Origin: Fulvimarina endophytica | GTDB lineage: Bacteria > Pseudomonadota > Alphaproteobacteria > Rhizobiales > Rhizobiaceae | Assembly (NCBI RefSeq): GCF_003403015.1 | Contig: NZ_QURL01000005.1 | Location: 248,001-312,000, forward strand | Direction: 5' to 3' | DNA: 64,000 nucleotides | Shown: positions 6,866 to 15,963 of the stretch, piece after piece | Position numbering within the stretch: the stretch's first letter is position 1 | Layout: the number at the start of each line of letters is the position of its first letter | Translations under genes and position numbers: made by a program | Notes under the pieces: generated by a model | Databases searched by the model: none | What the model saw: the letters and a program-made list of their open reading frames with translations, nothing else | What the model was told of the DNA's origin: nothing

Positions 6866-7849
6866 TTACCGGTTCAGGAAGCCCGCGACGCCGGAGCGGA
6901 TGCGGTTTCCGTCCTTGTCGTAGCCCGGACGGCGATGCTGTTCGATGGCGTAGGCTTCCGGCGTGATCCGGTCGCCGGTCTTGTAGCTAAACGAGGAATA
7001 GGTCGCGAATTCGCTTTCGCTCATCGTGGAGGCGATCTCGTCGACCTTCACCCGGTCCTGCATATGCTTGGAGACGACGACCTCGGGCAGGGATTCGGCG
7101 GGGCACGGCCCGTTCGGCGCGAGCTGGGAGACCGTCTCGGCCGACTGATCGAAGATGTATCGGCCTTCGCACACGCCCACATGGGGCGGCTTCTTCGTCA
7201 GTTCGAAGTAGTCCGATCCCTTCTTCAGCATCTTCCAGAACTCGAAGTGTTCCGAGTTGCGGTGACGCGCGAAGTTCTGCGGCGTCATGCGGAAGGGATA
7301 GGCCTGGATCTGGAAGTTGCGCTGGCCGCCCTTGAAGGAATGGCGGGCCAGCCCGTAGATCTCCTGAACCTGCTCGTCGTCCATGGCATAGCAGCCGGAA
7401 GAGGAGCACGAGCCGTGGATCATCAGATGGCTGCCGGTGCGGCCGTTCGCCTGATCATAGGCGTTCGGATAGCCCATATTGATCGCGAGATGGAATTTGG
7501 AGTTTGGGTTCAGCTGGGCCGGGGTGACGTTGTAGAAGCCTTCGGGCGCCTGGCGGTCGCCTTCGGCCTTCTTCGGCCCGAGCTTTCCCGACCAGGCGCA
7601 GATCGGATAGGTCTTCAGATAGGCGTAGGTCCCGTCGGTCTTCTGCTTCCAGACTTCGAGCTCCGACTCTTCCTTGTAAAGCCGCACCAGCATCGGCGAA
7701 TTCACGCCCATGCCGTTCGATGCGATCATCTTCACGAGTGCGGCCGGAAGCGGCGCGTCGGCAGGCAGAAGGTCGCCGTATTTGCAACTCGTAACGGTGA
7801 ACATCGCGGTTGCGAGAAGGGCTCCGGTCAGGAGGCGGCGAATGGTCAT
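6866..7849 (-). CDS. L,D-transpeptidase (YkuD fold, YafK-like) lipoprotein
   Basis: A 327-residue protein. Start ATG at 7849 gives MTIRRLLTGALLATAMFTVTSC, a lipoprotein signal with Cys at residue 22; an in-frame ATG at 7894 adds 15 residues that would spoil the signal. The YkuD catalytic signature is present as SHLMIHGSCSSSGCYAM, with the nucleophilic Cys in SSGCY and the His in MIHG. Such enzymes act in the periplasm, forming or breaking 3-3 peptidoglycan cross-links or attaching proteins to the wall. The long C-terminal part after the catalytic domain resembles YafK homologues. It appears monocistronic, with its own terminator. Confidence 0.88.
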   Translation of the reverse strand: MTIRRLLTGALLATAMFTVTSCKYGDLLPADAPLPAALVKMIASNGMGVNSPMLVRLYKEESELEVWKQKTDGTYAYLKTYPICAWSGKLGPKKAEGDRQAPEGFYNVTPAQLNPNSKFHLAINMGYPNAYDQANGRTGSHLMIHGSCSSSGCYAMDDEQVQEIYGLARHSFKGGQRNFQIQAYPFRMTPQNFARHRNSEHFEFWKMLKKGSDYFELTKKPPHVGVCEGRYIFDQSAETVSQLAPNGPCPAESLPEVVVSKHMQDRVKVDEIASTMSESEFATYSSFSYKTGDRITPEAYAIEQHRRPGYDKDGNRIRSGVAGFLNR

Positions 7850-8012
7850 GGCAGTCGGCTTCCCCGAAGAGGAACGCGGGCCTCCCATCCCCATGGGCGG
7901 CGCCCCGCGATCGGTCTCAACCGCGACCGGACGATGGCGAACCGACCGATCGCATCACGCCGAAAGGCTCCGATTCGGCTCGGATGCCTCCCTCGCGTTT
8001 TCCCGCAACCCT

Positions 8013-8039
8013 ATCATAAACCTATGAACGAGTTGTAAA
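8013..8039 (-). promoter_or_regulatory. Possible promoter of the L,D-transpeptidase gene
   Basis: On the minus strand, TTTACA (8039-8034) and TATGAT (8018-8013) are 15 nt apart. Each box fits the consensus, but the spacing is short, so the call is tentative. Confidence 0.35.
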
Positions 8040-8107
8040 CCCTGACATTTCGCTAAGAACCGGTCCCTCGCCATCCCATGCGGACCTGTCCGGGACGACA
8101 AAGCCGC

Positions 8108-8154
8108 AAAACAAAGGCGGGATTGGGGCAGCCTCACCCAAGGTCACCCCGCCC
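8108..8154 (-). terminator. Probable terminator of accA
   Basis: On the minus strand GGCGGG (8154-8149) pairs with CCCGCC (8121-8116), with an inner GGGG/CCCC pairing, followed by TTTGTTTT. It lies 20 nt past the accA stop codon. Confidence 0.6.
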
Positions 8155-8174
8155 GCTCGCCACGATCGGCATAT

Positions 8175-9128
8175 CTACAGATTGCGGCCGATCGACAGGA
8201 ACTTCTCGCGCCGCATGGTCTTCAGCGTGGCGCCGTCGACGGCGGAAAGTTCCGCGAGCCCCTCGCGGATATGGCCCGCCGCGGCATCGATCGCCTTGCC
8301 GGCGTCGCGATGGGCGCCGCCGAGGGGCTCCTCCACGATCGCGTCGATGATGCCGAATTCCTTGAGGTCCTGGGCCGTGATCTTCATGGCCTGGGCGACG
8401 TCCTTGGCCCGCGTCGCATCGCGCCAGAGGATCGATGCGCCGGCCTCCGGGGAGATCACGGAATAGATCGCATGCTCCAGCATGTAGACCTTGTTGGCGG
8501 TCGCGATGGCGATTGCACCGCCCGAGCCGCCCTCGCCCAGAACAACCGAGACGATGGGCACTGTGAGATTGAGGCAGGTCTCGATCGAGCGGGCGATCGC
8601 CTCTGCCTGTCCGCGCTCCTCCGCACCGATCCCCGGATAGGCACCTGCCGTGTCGACGAGGGTGAGCACCGGGATCGAGAAACGTTCGGCAAGCTGCATC
8701 ACGCGCACCGCCTTGCGATAGCCCTCGGGCCGGGCCATGCCGAAATTGTGCTTGAGGCGGGTCTGGGTGTCGCTGCCCTTCTCCTGCCCGATCACGGCGA
8801 CCGACTGGCCGTCGAACCGGCCGAAGCCGGCGATCATCGCATAGTCCTCGGCATAGTAGCGGTCACCCGCCAGCGGCGTGAAATCCGTGATCAGCCGCTT
8901 CAGGTAGTCGGTGCAGTGGGGCCGGTCCGGGTGACGGGCGACCTGCGTCTTCTGCCAGGGCGTCAGCTTCTGATAGAGGTTCGCGAGCGCGTCGCGCGAG
9001 CGTGTCTCGAGCCGCTCGATCTCCTCGTGCACGTCGACGGCATCGTCTTCCGTCTCGATCTTCCGCAATTCGAGGATCTGGCCCTCCAGGTCGGCGACCG
9101 GCCGTTCGAAATCCAGATAGGTGTACAT
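8175..9128 (-). CDS. accA: Acetyl-CoA carboxylase carboxyltransferase subunit alpha
   Basis: A 317-residue protein beginning MYTYLDFERPVADLEGQILE, the classical AccA start. An ATG 66 bases upstream (9194) has no ribosome site and adds a non-conserved leader. The crotonase-fold carboxyltransferase domain is complete, with RPEGYRKAVRVMQLAE, TLVDTAGAYPGIGAEERGQ and GEGGSGGAIAIA. With AccD it transfers carboxyl from biotin to acetyl-CoA, forming malonyl-CoA for fatty acid synthesis. It follows xerD at 84 nt on the same strand, a common rhizobial arrangement, and has its own terminator. Confidence 0.97.
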   Translation of the reverse strand: MYTYLDFERPVADLEGQILELRKIETEDDAVDVHEEIERLETRSRDALANLYQKLTPWQKTQVARHPDRPHCTDYLKRLITDFTPLAGDRYYAEDYAMIAGFGRFDGQSVAVIGQEKGSDTQTRLKHNFGMARPEGYRKAVRVMQLAERFSIPVLTLVDTAGAYPGIGAEERGQAEAIARSIETCLNLTVPIVSVVLGEGGSGGAIAIATANKVYMLEHAIYSVISPEAGASILWRDATRAKDVAQAMKITAQDLKEFGIIDAIVEEPLGGAHRDAGKAIDAAAGHIREGLAELSAVDGATLKTMRREKFLSIGRNL

Positions 9129-9212
9129 TCGCTTCCGCTTCTCGCCCGGCGCCGACGGTGATGGAACGGTCGGGCCTGCCGGAGTGTCAAACATGATGTG
9201 TCGCGTCTGTTA

Positions 9213-10196
9213 TCAGTCCCCGCGCCCCACCGAAAGAGGATGGTGCTCGCTGACCAGCCTGTGCAGCCGCTCTTCCAGAACATGGGTATAGATCTGCGTC
9301 GTGGAAATGTCCGAGTGCCCGAGAAGCTCCTGGACGGCACGCAGATCGGCGCCGTTCTGGAGAAGATGGCTGGCGAAGGCGTGGCGCAGGACGTGCGGCG
9401 AGATCTTCTCGGCGTTGATTCCGGCGCGCACGGCAAGGTCCTTCAATTCGCGCGCGAAGACCTGACGGCTGAGATGGCCGGTTTCGGATGCTGCAGGAAA
9501 CAGAAAGGTCTCGCCTTCTCGCATCCCAGCCTGTTTCCAGACGGCCCCATAGGCATCGAGCGCCGCGCGGGCCTCCGCCCCGATCGGCACGAGACGTTCC
9601 TTTCCGCCCTTGCCGAGAACCGTGATCGTGCGCGAGCGGGAGGCGAGAAGACTGCGCGGCAGGGAGACGAGTTCGGAGACGCGCAGACCGGTGGCATAGA
9701 GAAGCTCGACGAGCACCCGCAGCCGCGCGGCGCGAAGGCGGGTTTCGAGCGGCCGCTCCGTCTCGCCCACCTCGCCCGTTCCACCCGCCTCGCGCTCGGC
9801 GAGCGCCAGCAGACGGTCCACCTCGTCCTCGCTCATGATCTTGGGCAGCGGCCGCTTCTTGCGCGCGCCCTCGATCGTTCCGGTCGGATCGTCCTCGCGG
9901 CTGCCTTCGGTATACAGAAACCGATAGAGCTGGCGCAGGGCCGAGAGGCGGCGCGAGCGGGTCGCTTCGGAAAGCCCCTGGGCTGAGAGATCCGCGAGAT
10001 AGGCCCGGATCGCGTCGGGCCCCGCCGCCATGAGACCGCCATGGGGCCGCAGGAACCCACGGGCTTCTTCGAGATCGCGGGCATAGGCCTGGAGCGTATT
10101 GTCGGCAGCGCCCCGTTCCACCGCCATCATCTCCAGAAAGGCCTCGATGATCGCGCCGTCACCGGGAGAAGGACGCGGTGCAGGCGTCGCACTCAT
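9213..10196 (-). CDS. xerD: Tyrosine recombinase XerD
   Basis: A 327-residue site-specific recombinase. The start at 10196 ([20 protein letters not shown]) overlaps the upstream gene's stop by ATGA; a longer frame to 10556 is a shadow. The N-terminal core-binding domain (about 15-105) is followed by the catalytic domain. Catalytic residues are visible: Arg in ATGLRVSEL (about 170), Lys in LGKGGKER, His-x-x-Arg in [12 protein letters not shown], His in LGHSD and the nucleophile Tyr in TQIYTHV. With XerC it resolves chromosome dimers at dif. The position beside accA and aroK matches housekeeping XerD, not a mobile integrase. Confidence 0.95.
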   Translation of the reverse strand: MSATPAPRPSPGDGAIIEAFLEMMAVERGAADNTLQAYARDLEEARGFLRPHGGLMAAGPDAIRAYLADLSAQGLSEATRSRRLSALRQLYRFLYTEGSREDDPTGTIEGARKKRPLPKIMSEDEVDRLLALAEREAGGTGEVGETERPLETRLRAARLRVLVELLYATGLRVSELVSLPRSLLASRSRTITVLGKGGKERLVPIGAEARAALDAYGAVWKQAGMREGETFLFPAASETGHLSRQVFARELKDLAVRAGINAEKISPHVLRHAFASHLLQNGADLRAVQELLGHSDISTTQIYTHVLEERLHRLVSEHHPLSVGRGD

Positions 10197-10453
10197 TCGG
10201 GTGCGTTCCCGTTCGCGCCGCTCACCGGCGCCCCCTCGCCCTCTCCACCGCCGGAAGGCGACACAGGCTCGCTGCCTGCCTCGGGTTCCGGGGCCGGGGC
10301 CGGACGCTCGATCTGGCGCAAGGGCGGAAGCGGCACGTCGATGGTCAACTCGCTGCGCGTCGGCTGCACGAAATAGACGAGCGCCGCCATGATACCGTAG
10401 ATCATGAGCGCGAAGAGGGCGAGGATCGTCAGAAGTCGAAAGAGAGTCGGCAT
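10193..10453 (-). CDS. Small membrane protein upstream of xerD
   Basis: An 86-residue protein with one N-terminal membrane helix ([24 protein letters not shown]). It has a periplasmic tail that begins [10 protein letters not shown] and becomes a Pro/Glu/Gly-rich disordered stretch. Its stop overlaps the xerD start by four bases, so the two are co-translated. A short membrane protein at this position, between xerD and the divergent aroK, is common in Rhizobiales, but no function is known to me. The tail could span to the peptidoglycan. Confidence 0.75.
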   Translation of the reverse strand: MPTLFRLLTILALFALMIYGIMAALVYFVQPTRSELTIDVPLPPLRQIERPAPAPEPEAGSEPVSPSGGGEGEGAPVSGANGNAPE

Positions 10454-10670
10454 CGCGGCATTCGGCGAATTTCGTGCAGCGGCCGGAGAGACGCGGCGTA
10501 TCAGCGGGGTACTGGCGGATCTGACGACCTTCTAGCGTCTCGCGCGCCGCTTGCAAAGCAAAACTCCGTCAGGTCGTCGACCAGCCGTGTGGGAACCGGG
10601 CACGGGAAGAATTGCGAAAGGCGGAGCGATCGGGCATTCAACTAGACCGAAGAGGAGAAAGACGATCAGA
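10454..10670. promoter_or_regulatory. Divergent promoter region between xerD and aroK units
   Basis: A 217-nt region separating the minus-strand small membrane protein/xerD/accA unit from the plus-strand aroK-aroB-hlyC-like unit. Promoters for both must lie here, but I could not pick out convincing -35/-10 pairs. AGAGGAG at 10651-10657 is the aroK ribosome site. Confidence 0.5.
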
Positions 10671-11255
10671 ATGACACCGGTTTCGACCAAGCCCGATTAC
10701 GCCACGATCCGCGAGGGTTTGAACGGCCGCTCGATCGCGCTCGTCGGCTTGATGGGCGCAGGCAAGACCACGGTCGGACGCCGGATCGCCGCGCTTCTCG
10801 GACTGCCCTTTTCCGACAGCGATCAGGAAATCGAGGACGTTTCGCGGATGAGTGTCGCCGAACTCTTCTCGGCCTATGGCGAGCCGGAGTTCAGGGCGCT
10901 CGAGGCGCGCGTCGTCTCGCGCCTCGTCCAGGACGGGCCGCGCGTTCTCGGCACGGGCGGCGGTGCCTATATGAATCCAAACACACGCCTGATGCTGAAG
11001 AACCACGCCATCACGGTCTGGCTGAAGGCCGATATCGATACGCTGATGGCCCGCGTCTCGCGACGGTCCAACCGGCCGCTCCTCAAAACCGGATCCCCGC
11101 GTGCGACGATGAAGAAGCTTATGGACGTCCGTTACCCGATCTATGCCGAGGCCGATATCGTGATCAATTCGCCGCGCGAGGCCAAGCGCGACATGGTCGC
11201 CGAGGACGCCGTCGATGCCTTGAGCCGCCATCTTTTCGAAAGGGCCCGGGCATGA
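10671..11255 (+). CDS. aroK: Shikimate kinase
   Basis: A 194-residue kinase phosphorylating shikimate at the 3-OH in the chorismate pathway. ATG at 10671 follows an AGAGGAG site; earlier in-frame starts have none. Motifs: Walker A GLMGAGKTTVGRRIA, the substrate Asp in FSDSDQEIE, GEPEFRALEARV, GTGGGAYM, and the LID Arg region in SRRSNRPLL. Its stop overlaps aroB by ATGA, so AroK and AroB are coupled, as in many proteobacteria. Confidence 0.97.
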   Translation: MTPVSTKPDYATIREGLNGRSIALVGLMGAGKTTVGRRIAALLGLPFSDSDQEIEDVSRMSVAELFSAYGEPEFRALEARVVSRLVQDGPRVLGTGGGAYMNPNTRLMLKNHAITVWLKADIDTLMARVSRRSNRPLLKTGSPRATMKKLMDVRYPIYAEADIVINSPREAKRDMVAEDAVDALSRHLFERARA

Positions 11256-12400
11256 GTGCGGTAATCGACGGCAACGGGGCGAACGCGCTTGCCCCGAGGA
11301 TCGTCGGCGTATCTCTCGCCGAACGCTCCTACGAGATCGTCATCGGCCCCGGCATTCTCGACGAAGCCGGCCGGCGCATCGCCGAGGTTCTCCCCGGCGC
11401 CCGCATGGCCGTCATCGCCGACGAGACCGTGGCGGGCCTGCACCTCGACCGCCTCGCGCTCTCGCTGACGGCAGCCGGGATCGGCTTCGAGACGATGATC
11501 CTGCCGGCCGGCGAGACGACCAAATCCTATGACAATCTGATCACGGTGGTCGAGCGCATCATCGGGGGCCGGTTCGAGCGCGGCGACGCGGTTCTTGCTC
11601 TCGGCGGCGGGGTGATCGGCGATCTTGCAGGCTTTGCGAGCGCCATCGTCAAGCGCGGCATGGCCTTCGTTCAGATGCCGACGAGCCTCCTCGCCCAGGT
11701 GGATTCGTCCGTCGGCGGCAAGACGGGCATCAACTCGCCGCAAGGAAAGAATCTCGTCGGCGCCTTCCACCAGCCGAGCCTCGTTCTTGCCGATACAGCC
11801 CTTCTCGACACGCTCTCTCCCCGCGAATTCGCCGCGGGCTATGCGGAGGTCGTCAAATACGGCCTCATCGACCGGCCGGAGTTCTTCGCCTGGCTGGAGG
11901 ACAACCGGGAAGCGATCTTCGCGGGCGGCGAGGCCCGTATCGCGGCCATCGCGACCGCCTGCGAGGCGAAGGCCGCGGTCGTCGCCGAGGACGAGACCGA
12001 ACAGGGCGCGCGCGCCCTCCTCAATCTCGGGCATACCTTCGGCCACGCCCTCGAGCGGACCGCGCGCTACGATGCGTCGCGGCTGGTTCACGGCGAGGGT
12101 GTCGCGATCGGCATCTGCCTCGCCCACCGGTTCTCCGAAACGCTCGGCCTTGCCCCGAAAGGCGATGCCGCCCGCGTCGAAGCTCATTTCGCCGCCGCCG
12201 GCCTGCCGACCCGCATCGGACAGATTCCCGGTGAGACGCCAAAGCTCGGCGAGCTGATGGATGCGATCGGCCAGGACAAGAAGGTGACGCGCGGCACGCT
12301 CACCTTCATCCTGACGCGCGGCATCGGCCGCGCCTTTGTGGAAAGGAAGGTGGATCCGGACAAGGTCGCCGAATTCCTGACGAGGGAACTCAACCCATGA
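11252..12400 (+). CDS. aroB: 3-dehydroquinate synthase
   Basis: A 382-residue NAD- and Zn-dependent enzyme converting DAHP to 3-dehydroquinate. Visible motifs are the phosphate and NAD-binding GGGVIGDLAGF and KRGMAFVQMPTSLLAQVDSSVGGKTG. The metal ligands are in EVVKYGLI, GHTFGHALE and LVHGEGVAIG. The length is normal. It overlaps aroK upstream and the HlyC/CorC-like gene downstream by four bases each, making a tightly coupled three-gene unit. Confidence 0.97.
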   Translation: MSAVIDGNGANALAPRIVGVSLAERSYEIVIGPGILDEAGRRIAEVLPGARMAVIADETVAGLHLDRLALSLTAAGIGFETMILPAGETTKSYDNLITVVERIIGGRFERGDAVLALGGGVIGDLAGFASAIVKRGMAFVQMPTSLLAQVDSSVGGKTGINSPQGKNLVGAFHQPSLVLADTALLDTLSPREFAAGYAEVVKYGLIDRPEFFAWLEDNREAIFAGGEARIAAIATACEAKAAVVAEDETEQGARALLNLGHTFGHALERTARYDASRLVHGEGVAIGICLAHRFSETLGLAPKGDAARVEAHFAAAGLPTRIGQIPGETPKLGELMDAIGQDKKVTRGTLTFILTRGIGRAFVERKVDPDKVAEFLTRELNP

Positions 12401-13869
12401 CGCTCGGTCTCTGGATCCTCCTCGCTTTCGTCATCGTACTCATCTGTTTCTCGGCCTTCTTCTCGGGCTCGGAAACGGCGTTGACGGCGGTCTCCCGCGC
12501 CCGCCTCATGAGCTACGAGAAGAACGGCGATGTCCGTGCGACGCTCGTTCAGAAGCTGATCGAGAAGAACGATCGGCTGATCGGCGCGCTCCTCATCGGC
12601 AACAACCTCGTCAACATCCTCGCATCCTCCCTCGCGACCACCGCGTTTCTCGGCATTTTCGGCCAGTCGGGCGTCGTCTATGCGACCATCGCCATGACGA
12701 TCCTCGTCGTGATCTTCGCGGAAGTGCTGCCCAAATCCGCCGCGATCGCGGCTCCCGACGGGTTCGCCCTCAGGGTTTCGCGCCCGGTCTCGGTCGTCGT
12801 CGCGACGCTTGGGCCCCTGACGCGAATCGTCAACTGGATCGTTCGCCAGCTCCTGAAGCTGCTCGGCGCGGGACGCGACTCCTCGGCCTCTCTGCTGACG
12901 GCCCATGAGGAACTGCGCGGCGCCGTGGAAGTGCTTCACCGCGAAGGCTCGCTCGTCAACGCGGACCGCAACCGGCTCGGCGGCCTTCTCGATCTCCATG
13001 AACTCGAGGTCTCCGATGTCATGGTCCATCGCACGGGCATGCGCCAGGTCAATGCCGAGGACCCGCCCGCCGATATCGTCAAGCAGATTCTCGAAAGCCC
13101 CTATACGCGCCTGCCCGTCTGGCGCGGCCATTACGACAACATCGTCGGCATCGTGCATGCCAAGGATCTGCTGCGCGCACTGAACGAGGTGGGCAACGAT
13201 CCCTCGAAGATCGATATCTTGAAGGTCTGCTCCAATCCGTGGTTCGTGCCCGAGACGACGACCCTTCAGGACCAGCTCAACGCCTTCCTGCGCCGGAGGA
13301 CCCATTTCGCCGTCGTCGTCGACGAATATGGCGAAGTGGAAGGGCTCATCACGCTCGAGGACATCCTCGAGGAGATCGTCGGCAACATCGCCGACGAACA
13401 CGATATCGACATGCAGGGCGTCACCACGGAGGCGGACGGGGCCGTGGTGGTCGACGGCCAGATTCCGATCCGCGACCTCAACCGCGCGCTGGACTGGAAC
13501 CTGCCTGACGAGGAGGCCGTGACGATCGCCGGCCTCGTGATCCACGAGACCGGCACGATCCCGGAGGAGCGTCAGGCCTTCACCTTCTTCCAGAAACGCT
13601 TCACCGTTCTCAAGCGCGACAAGAACCGGATCGCCAAGCTTCGCATCCGCCCCGCCACCGTTCTCGTGCCGCCGAAGAAGGGCGCCCTCACGGCGCTCGC
13701 GATCGGTGCCGCCCATTCGCCGACGGATGACGACCTTTACGATCCGGACACCGCCGAGAGTACCGTCTTCGAGGACGACGAGGGCTCGCCGGACACCCCG
13801 CCGGAAGAGGCGCGCCACGAAGCCGATATCGAACGGGACCGTCGCTCGGACAGTCCCTCTTCGAACTGA
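12397..13869 (+). CDS. HlyC/CorC family membrane protein (CNNM-CBS)
   Basis: A 490-residue protein. The DUF21/CNNM membrane domain (about 1-190) begins LGLWILLAFVIVLICFSAFF and has SGSETALTAVSRARL, the ion-pathway signature. Two CBS domains follow (about 210-335; LPVWRGHYDNIVGIVHAKDLL and FAVVVDEYGEVEGLITLED). A CorC_HlyC domain (about 355-435) comes next, then an acidic tail. Family members are linked to Mg2+ or Co2+ efflux and often misnamed hemolysins. Coupling to aroKB is a conserved alphaproteobacterial arrangement with no clear metabolic reason. Confidence 0.92.
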   Translation: MTLGLWILLAFVIVLICFSAFFSGSETALTAVSRARLMSYEKNGDVRATLVQKLIEKNDRLIGALLIGNNLVNILASSLATTAFLGIFGQSGVVYATIAMTILVVIFAEVLPKSAAIAAPDGFALRVSRPVSVVVATLGPLTRIVNWIVRQLLKLLGAGRDSSASLLTAHEELRGAVEVLHREGSLVNADRNRLGGLLDLHELEVSDVMVHRTGMRQVNAEDPPADIVKQILESPYTRLPVWRGHYDNIVGIVHAKDLLRALNEVGNDPSKIDILKVCSNPWFVPETTTLQDQLNAFLRRRTHFAVVVDEYGEVEGLITLEDILEEIVGNIADEHDIDMQGVTTEADGAVVVDGQIPIRDLNRALDWNLPDEEAVTIAGLVIHETGTIPEERQAFTFFQKRFTVLKRDKNRIAKLRIRPATVLVPPKKGALTALAIGAAHSPTDDDLYDPDTAESTVFEDDEGSPDTPPEEARHEADIERDRRSDSPSSN

Positions 13870-13938
13870 CCCGGCAGATCCCCGATAAAAGCGAGACGCC
13901 CTCGCCTCGATACAGGCGGCGATGCGTGCGTGGCTCGA

Positions 13939-15243
13939 TCAGACCGCGACGGCGCGCTTGCCGTATTCGGGTTCGCCGAAGACGCGCAGATAGCGCTGGA
14001 CTTCGGACTGCGTTCCGGTCGCCTTGGCCGAGTTGTCCGAGAGCTTGACGGCCGGACGCCCCTCGGCACTCACGACCTTGCAGACGAGCGAGATCGCCTT
14101 CAGCCCGTCGGAGGGTTCGGGCGCCACCGCGCGGAAGTCGTTGGTGAGATTGGTTCCCCAGCCGAAGCTCATCCGCACCCGGCCGTGGAAGTGGCGATAG
14201 ACCTCTTCGATCGTATCGGAATCGAGCCCGTCCGAGAAGACGAGCAGGCGGTTGCGCGGATCGACGCCCTTCGATTTCCACCAGGCGATGATCTCCTCTC
14301 CGCCCTGGATCGGCGGGGCCGAATCGGGCCGGAAACCGGTCCAGTCCGCGATCCAGTCCGGTGCCGCCCGCAGAAACGCGCCGGTTCCGAACGTGTCGGG
14401 AAGAACGATCAGCAGATTGCCCGCATAATAGCTCTGCCAGTCCTCGAGCACCCGGTAGGGTGCCGCGCGCAGTTCGGCCTCGTTGCGCGCGAGGGCCGCG
14501 ATCACCATGGGCAGTTCGTGGGCGTTCGTTCCGATCGCCTCGAGATCGGTCTCCATCGCGAGGAGGACGTTGGAGGACCCGATCAACCGATCCCCGAGCC
14601 CTTCCTTGAGCGCTTCCACGCACCAACGCTGCCAAAGGAAGGAATGCCGGCGGCGCGTTCCGAAATCCGACAGGCGCAGATCGGGCAGTTCGCGCAGGCG
14701 CTCAACCTTCTCCCACATCTTCGTCTTGGCGCGGGCATAGGCGATATCGAGCTCGAACCGCTTGAAGCGCCGAAGCGCCGCGCGCGAGCGCATCTCGTTG
14801 ACGATGGCGAGCGCCGGGATCTCCCACATCATCGTATGGGTCCAGGGACCTTCGAAGGTCAGTTCGAACTGCCCGTCCACCACCTTCAATTCGTAGGGCG
14901 GGAGCGAGAAGTCGGCCAGCCATTCGAGATAGTCGGGGCGGAAGATCTGGCTGGTGCCGTAGAAGCTGTTACCGGCAAGCCAGATCATCTCGCGCTTCGT
15001 AAAGCGCAGGGAGCGGGCGTAGTCGAGTTGGGCCCGCAACTCGTCCAGATCAATCTCCTCGGCGAGCCGGACGGTCCGGGTGCGATTGATCAGCTGGAAC
15101 GTGGCGGAGACATCGGGATAGAGGCCGAGCACCATCTGCTGCATCAGCAGCTTGTAGAAGTCCGTATCGAGCAGAGAACGAACGATGGGGTCGAGCTTGA
15201 AGGTATGGCTCCAGACCCTCGTCGCGATATCCGTGGTGACCAT
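13939..15243 (-). CDS. pncB: Nicotinate phosphoribosyltransferase
   Basis: A 434-residue enzyme converting nicotinate and PRPP to nicotinate mononucleotide in NAD salvage. ATG at 15243 ([19 protein letters not shown]) is chosen over an upstream ATG whose leader is low in coding character. Family motifs are [15 protein letters not shown] near the N-terminus, [43 protein letters not shown] and [20 protein letters not shown]. The length agrees with proteobacterial PncB. It stands alone, convergent with the HlyC-like gene. Confidence 0.95.
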   Translation of the reverse strand: MVTTDIATRVWSHTFKLDPIVRSLLDTDFYKLLMQQMVLGLYPDVSATFQLINRTRTVRLAEEIDLDELRAQLDYARSLRFTKREMIWLAGNSFYGTSQIFRPDYLEWLADFSLPPYELKVVDGQFELTFEGPWTHTMMWEIPALAIVNEMRSRAALRRFKRFELDIAYARAKTKMWEKVERLRELPDLRLSDFGTRRRHSFLWQRWCVEALKEGLGDRLIGSSNVLLAMETDLEAIGTNAHELPMVIAALARNEAELRAAPYRVLEDWQSYYAGNLLIVLPDTFGTGAFLRAAPDWIADWTGFRPDSAPPIQGGEEIIAWWKSKGVDPRNRLLVFSDGLDSDTIEEVYRHFHGRVRMSFGWGTNLTNDFRAVAPEPSDGLKAISLVCKVVSAEGRPAVKLSDNSAKATGTQSEVQRYLRVFGEPEYGKRAVAV

Positions 15244-15552
15244 GCCTGCCCGTCTTCCCTCTGACGACCCCGATCTGCGTCGTGTCCCGGTCTCCGTCCC
15301 GGACGACCCGCGCCTCGGCGGATCTCTGCCGAAACGTCGAACCCTCCGCAAAGATGAGATTGCGGGATCGGAGACGACGGGGCCACTCCTGCGGGCGGAA
15401 TAACAGATACGAAGGGGAAAGCCAGTCCCGGCAAACGAAAGCGGGCATCGGACGCGCTCACGAGAACCCGCCGAAGCCGCATAAGCGTCCGTGCCGACCT
15501 GCGGACAGCCGCGAGTCGTGCCTGACGATCGGGCCGTTGCCGACAGACGGGC
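15244..15552. other. 309-nt gap, nothing recognised
   Basis: Lies between pncB and a 68-codon minus-strand gene. It must hold the pncB promoter, but no convincing promoter pair or hairpin was seen. Reading frames here show no recognisable protein. Confidence 0.5.
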
Positions 15553-15759
15553 CTATTCCACAGCCCGTTTCTGTTCCAGCCGCGCGGCCACCCGTTTCAG
15601 GCTGCGCATGGATTGGGAAAGATTCGCGCAGTCGTGGACCGCGGTCTTCAAGGCCGCCTGGTCGACCGGCTTGCCGTCGTCCAACTGCTTCAGAAACCCA
15701 CAGATTTCATCGACACGCTCGGTCACCTGATCGATCGCACTGTCGAGCACATCGGCCAT
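15553..15759 (-). CDS. Small helical hypothetical protein
   Basis: A 68-residue protein starting MADVLDSAIDQVTERVDEIC. ATG at 15759 has a GGGGAG site 9 bases upstream; an upstream in-frame start lacks one. The sequence is a run of amphipathic helix with regular hydrophobic spacing and a conserved-looking DLDDGKPVD-like centre (LKQLDDGKPVDQAALKTAV). No membrane segment, and no family I recognise. It lies between pncB and the infB terminator, oriented with both. Confidence 0.6.
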   Translation of the reverse strand: MADVLDSAIDQVTERVDEICGFLKQLDDGKPVDQAALKTAVHDCANLSQSMRSLKRVAARLEQKRAVE

Positions 15760-15893
15760 TCTTTGATACTCCCCGCGCACGTCCCCGGCGGAATCTATCC
15801 GATAAGCCGATCCTCAAGCCAGCGAATTTTCGCGGTTCACGTGCATGCCGAAAGCATCGCGACAGCATCGGGCGGCGTGAAGGTCCACGACGC

Positions 15894-15937
15894 AAAAAAG
15901 GCGGACGATCGCTCGTCCGCCTCTCCTTTTGATCGTC
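15894..15937 (-). terminator. Intrinsic terminator after infB
   Basis: On the minus strand GGCGGACGA and TCGTCCGCC form a 9-bp GC stem with a 4-nt loop, followed by six T residues. It lies about 30 nt past the infB stop and would end the rimP-nusA-ylxR-infB transcript. rbfA, which often follows infB, is absent here. Confidence 0.92.
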
Positions 15938-15963
15938 TCGCTCCGCTGCGGAGCGCAGGCCCG

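Larger units (their letters stand above)
7850..8174. other. 325-nt gap: promoter region and accA terminator
   Basis: Read on the minus strand it holds a possible promoter for the L,D-transpeptidase gene and, closer to accA, a GC stem with a T-rich tail. Reading frames here show no recognisable protein. Confidence 0.5.

Noticed and set aside
9213..10556. 447-residue version of XerD
   Set aside because: The extension overlaps the small membrane protein gene in another frame and does not look like a core-binding domain; the ATGA overlap marks the real start.
12397..13869. Hemolysin gene
   Set aside because: HlyC/CorC-family proteins are often called hemolysins, but the CNNM-CBS layout indicates ion transport; no toxin features.
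13939..15243. Operon between pncB and the HlyC-like gene
   Set aside because: They are convergent, so they cannot share a transcript.
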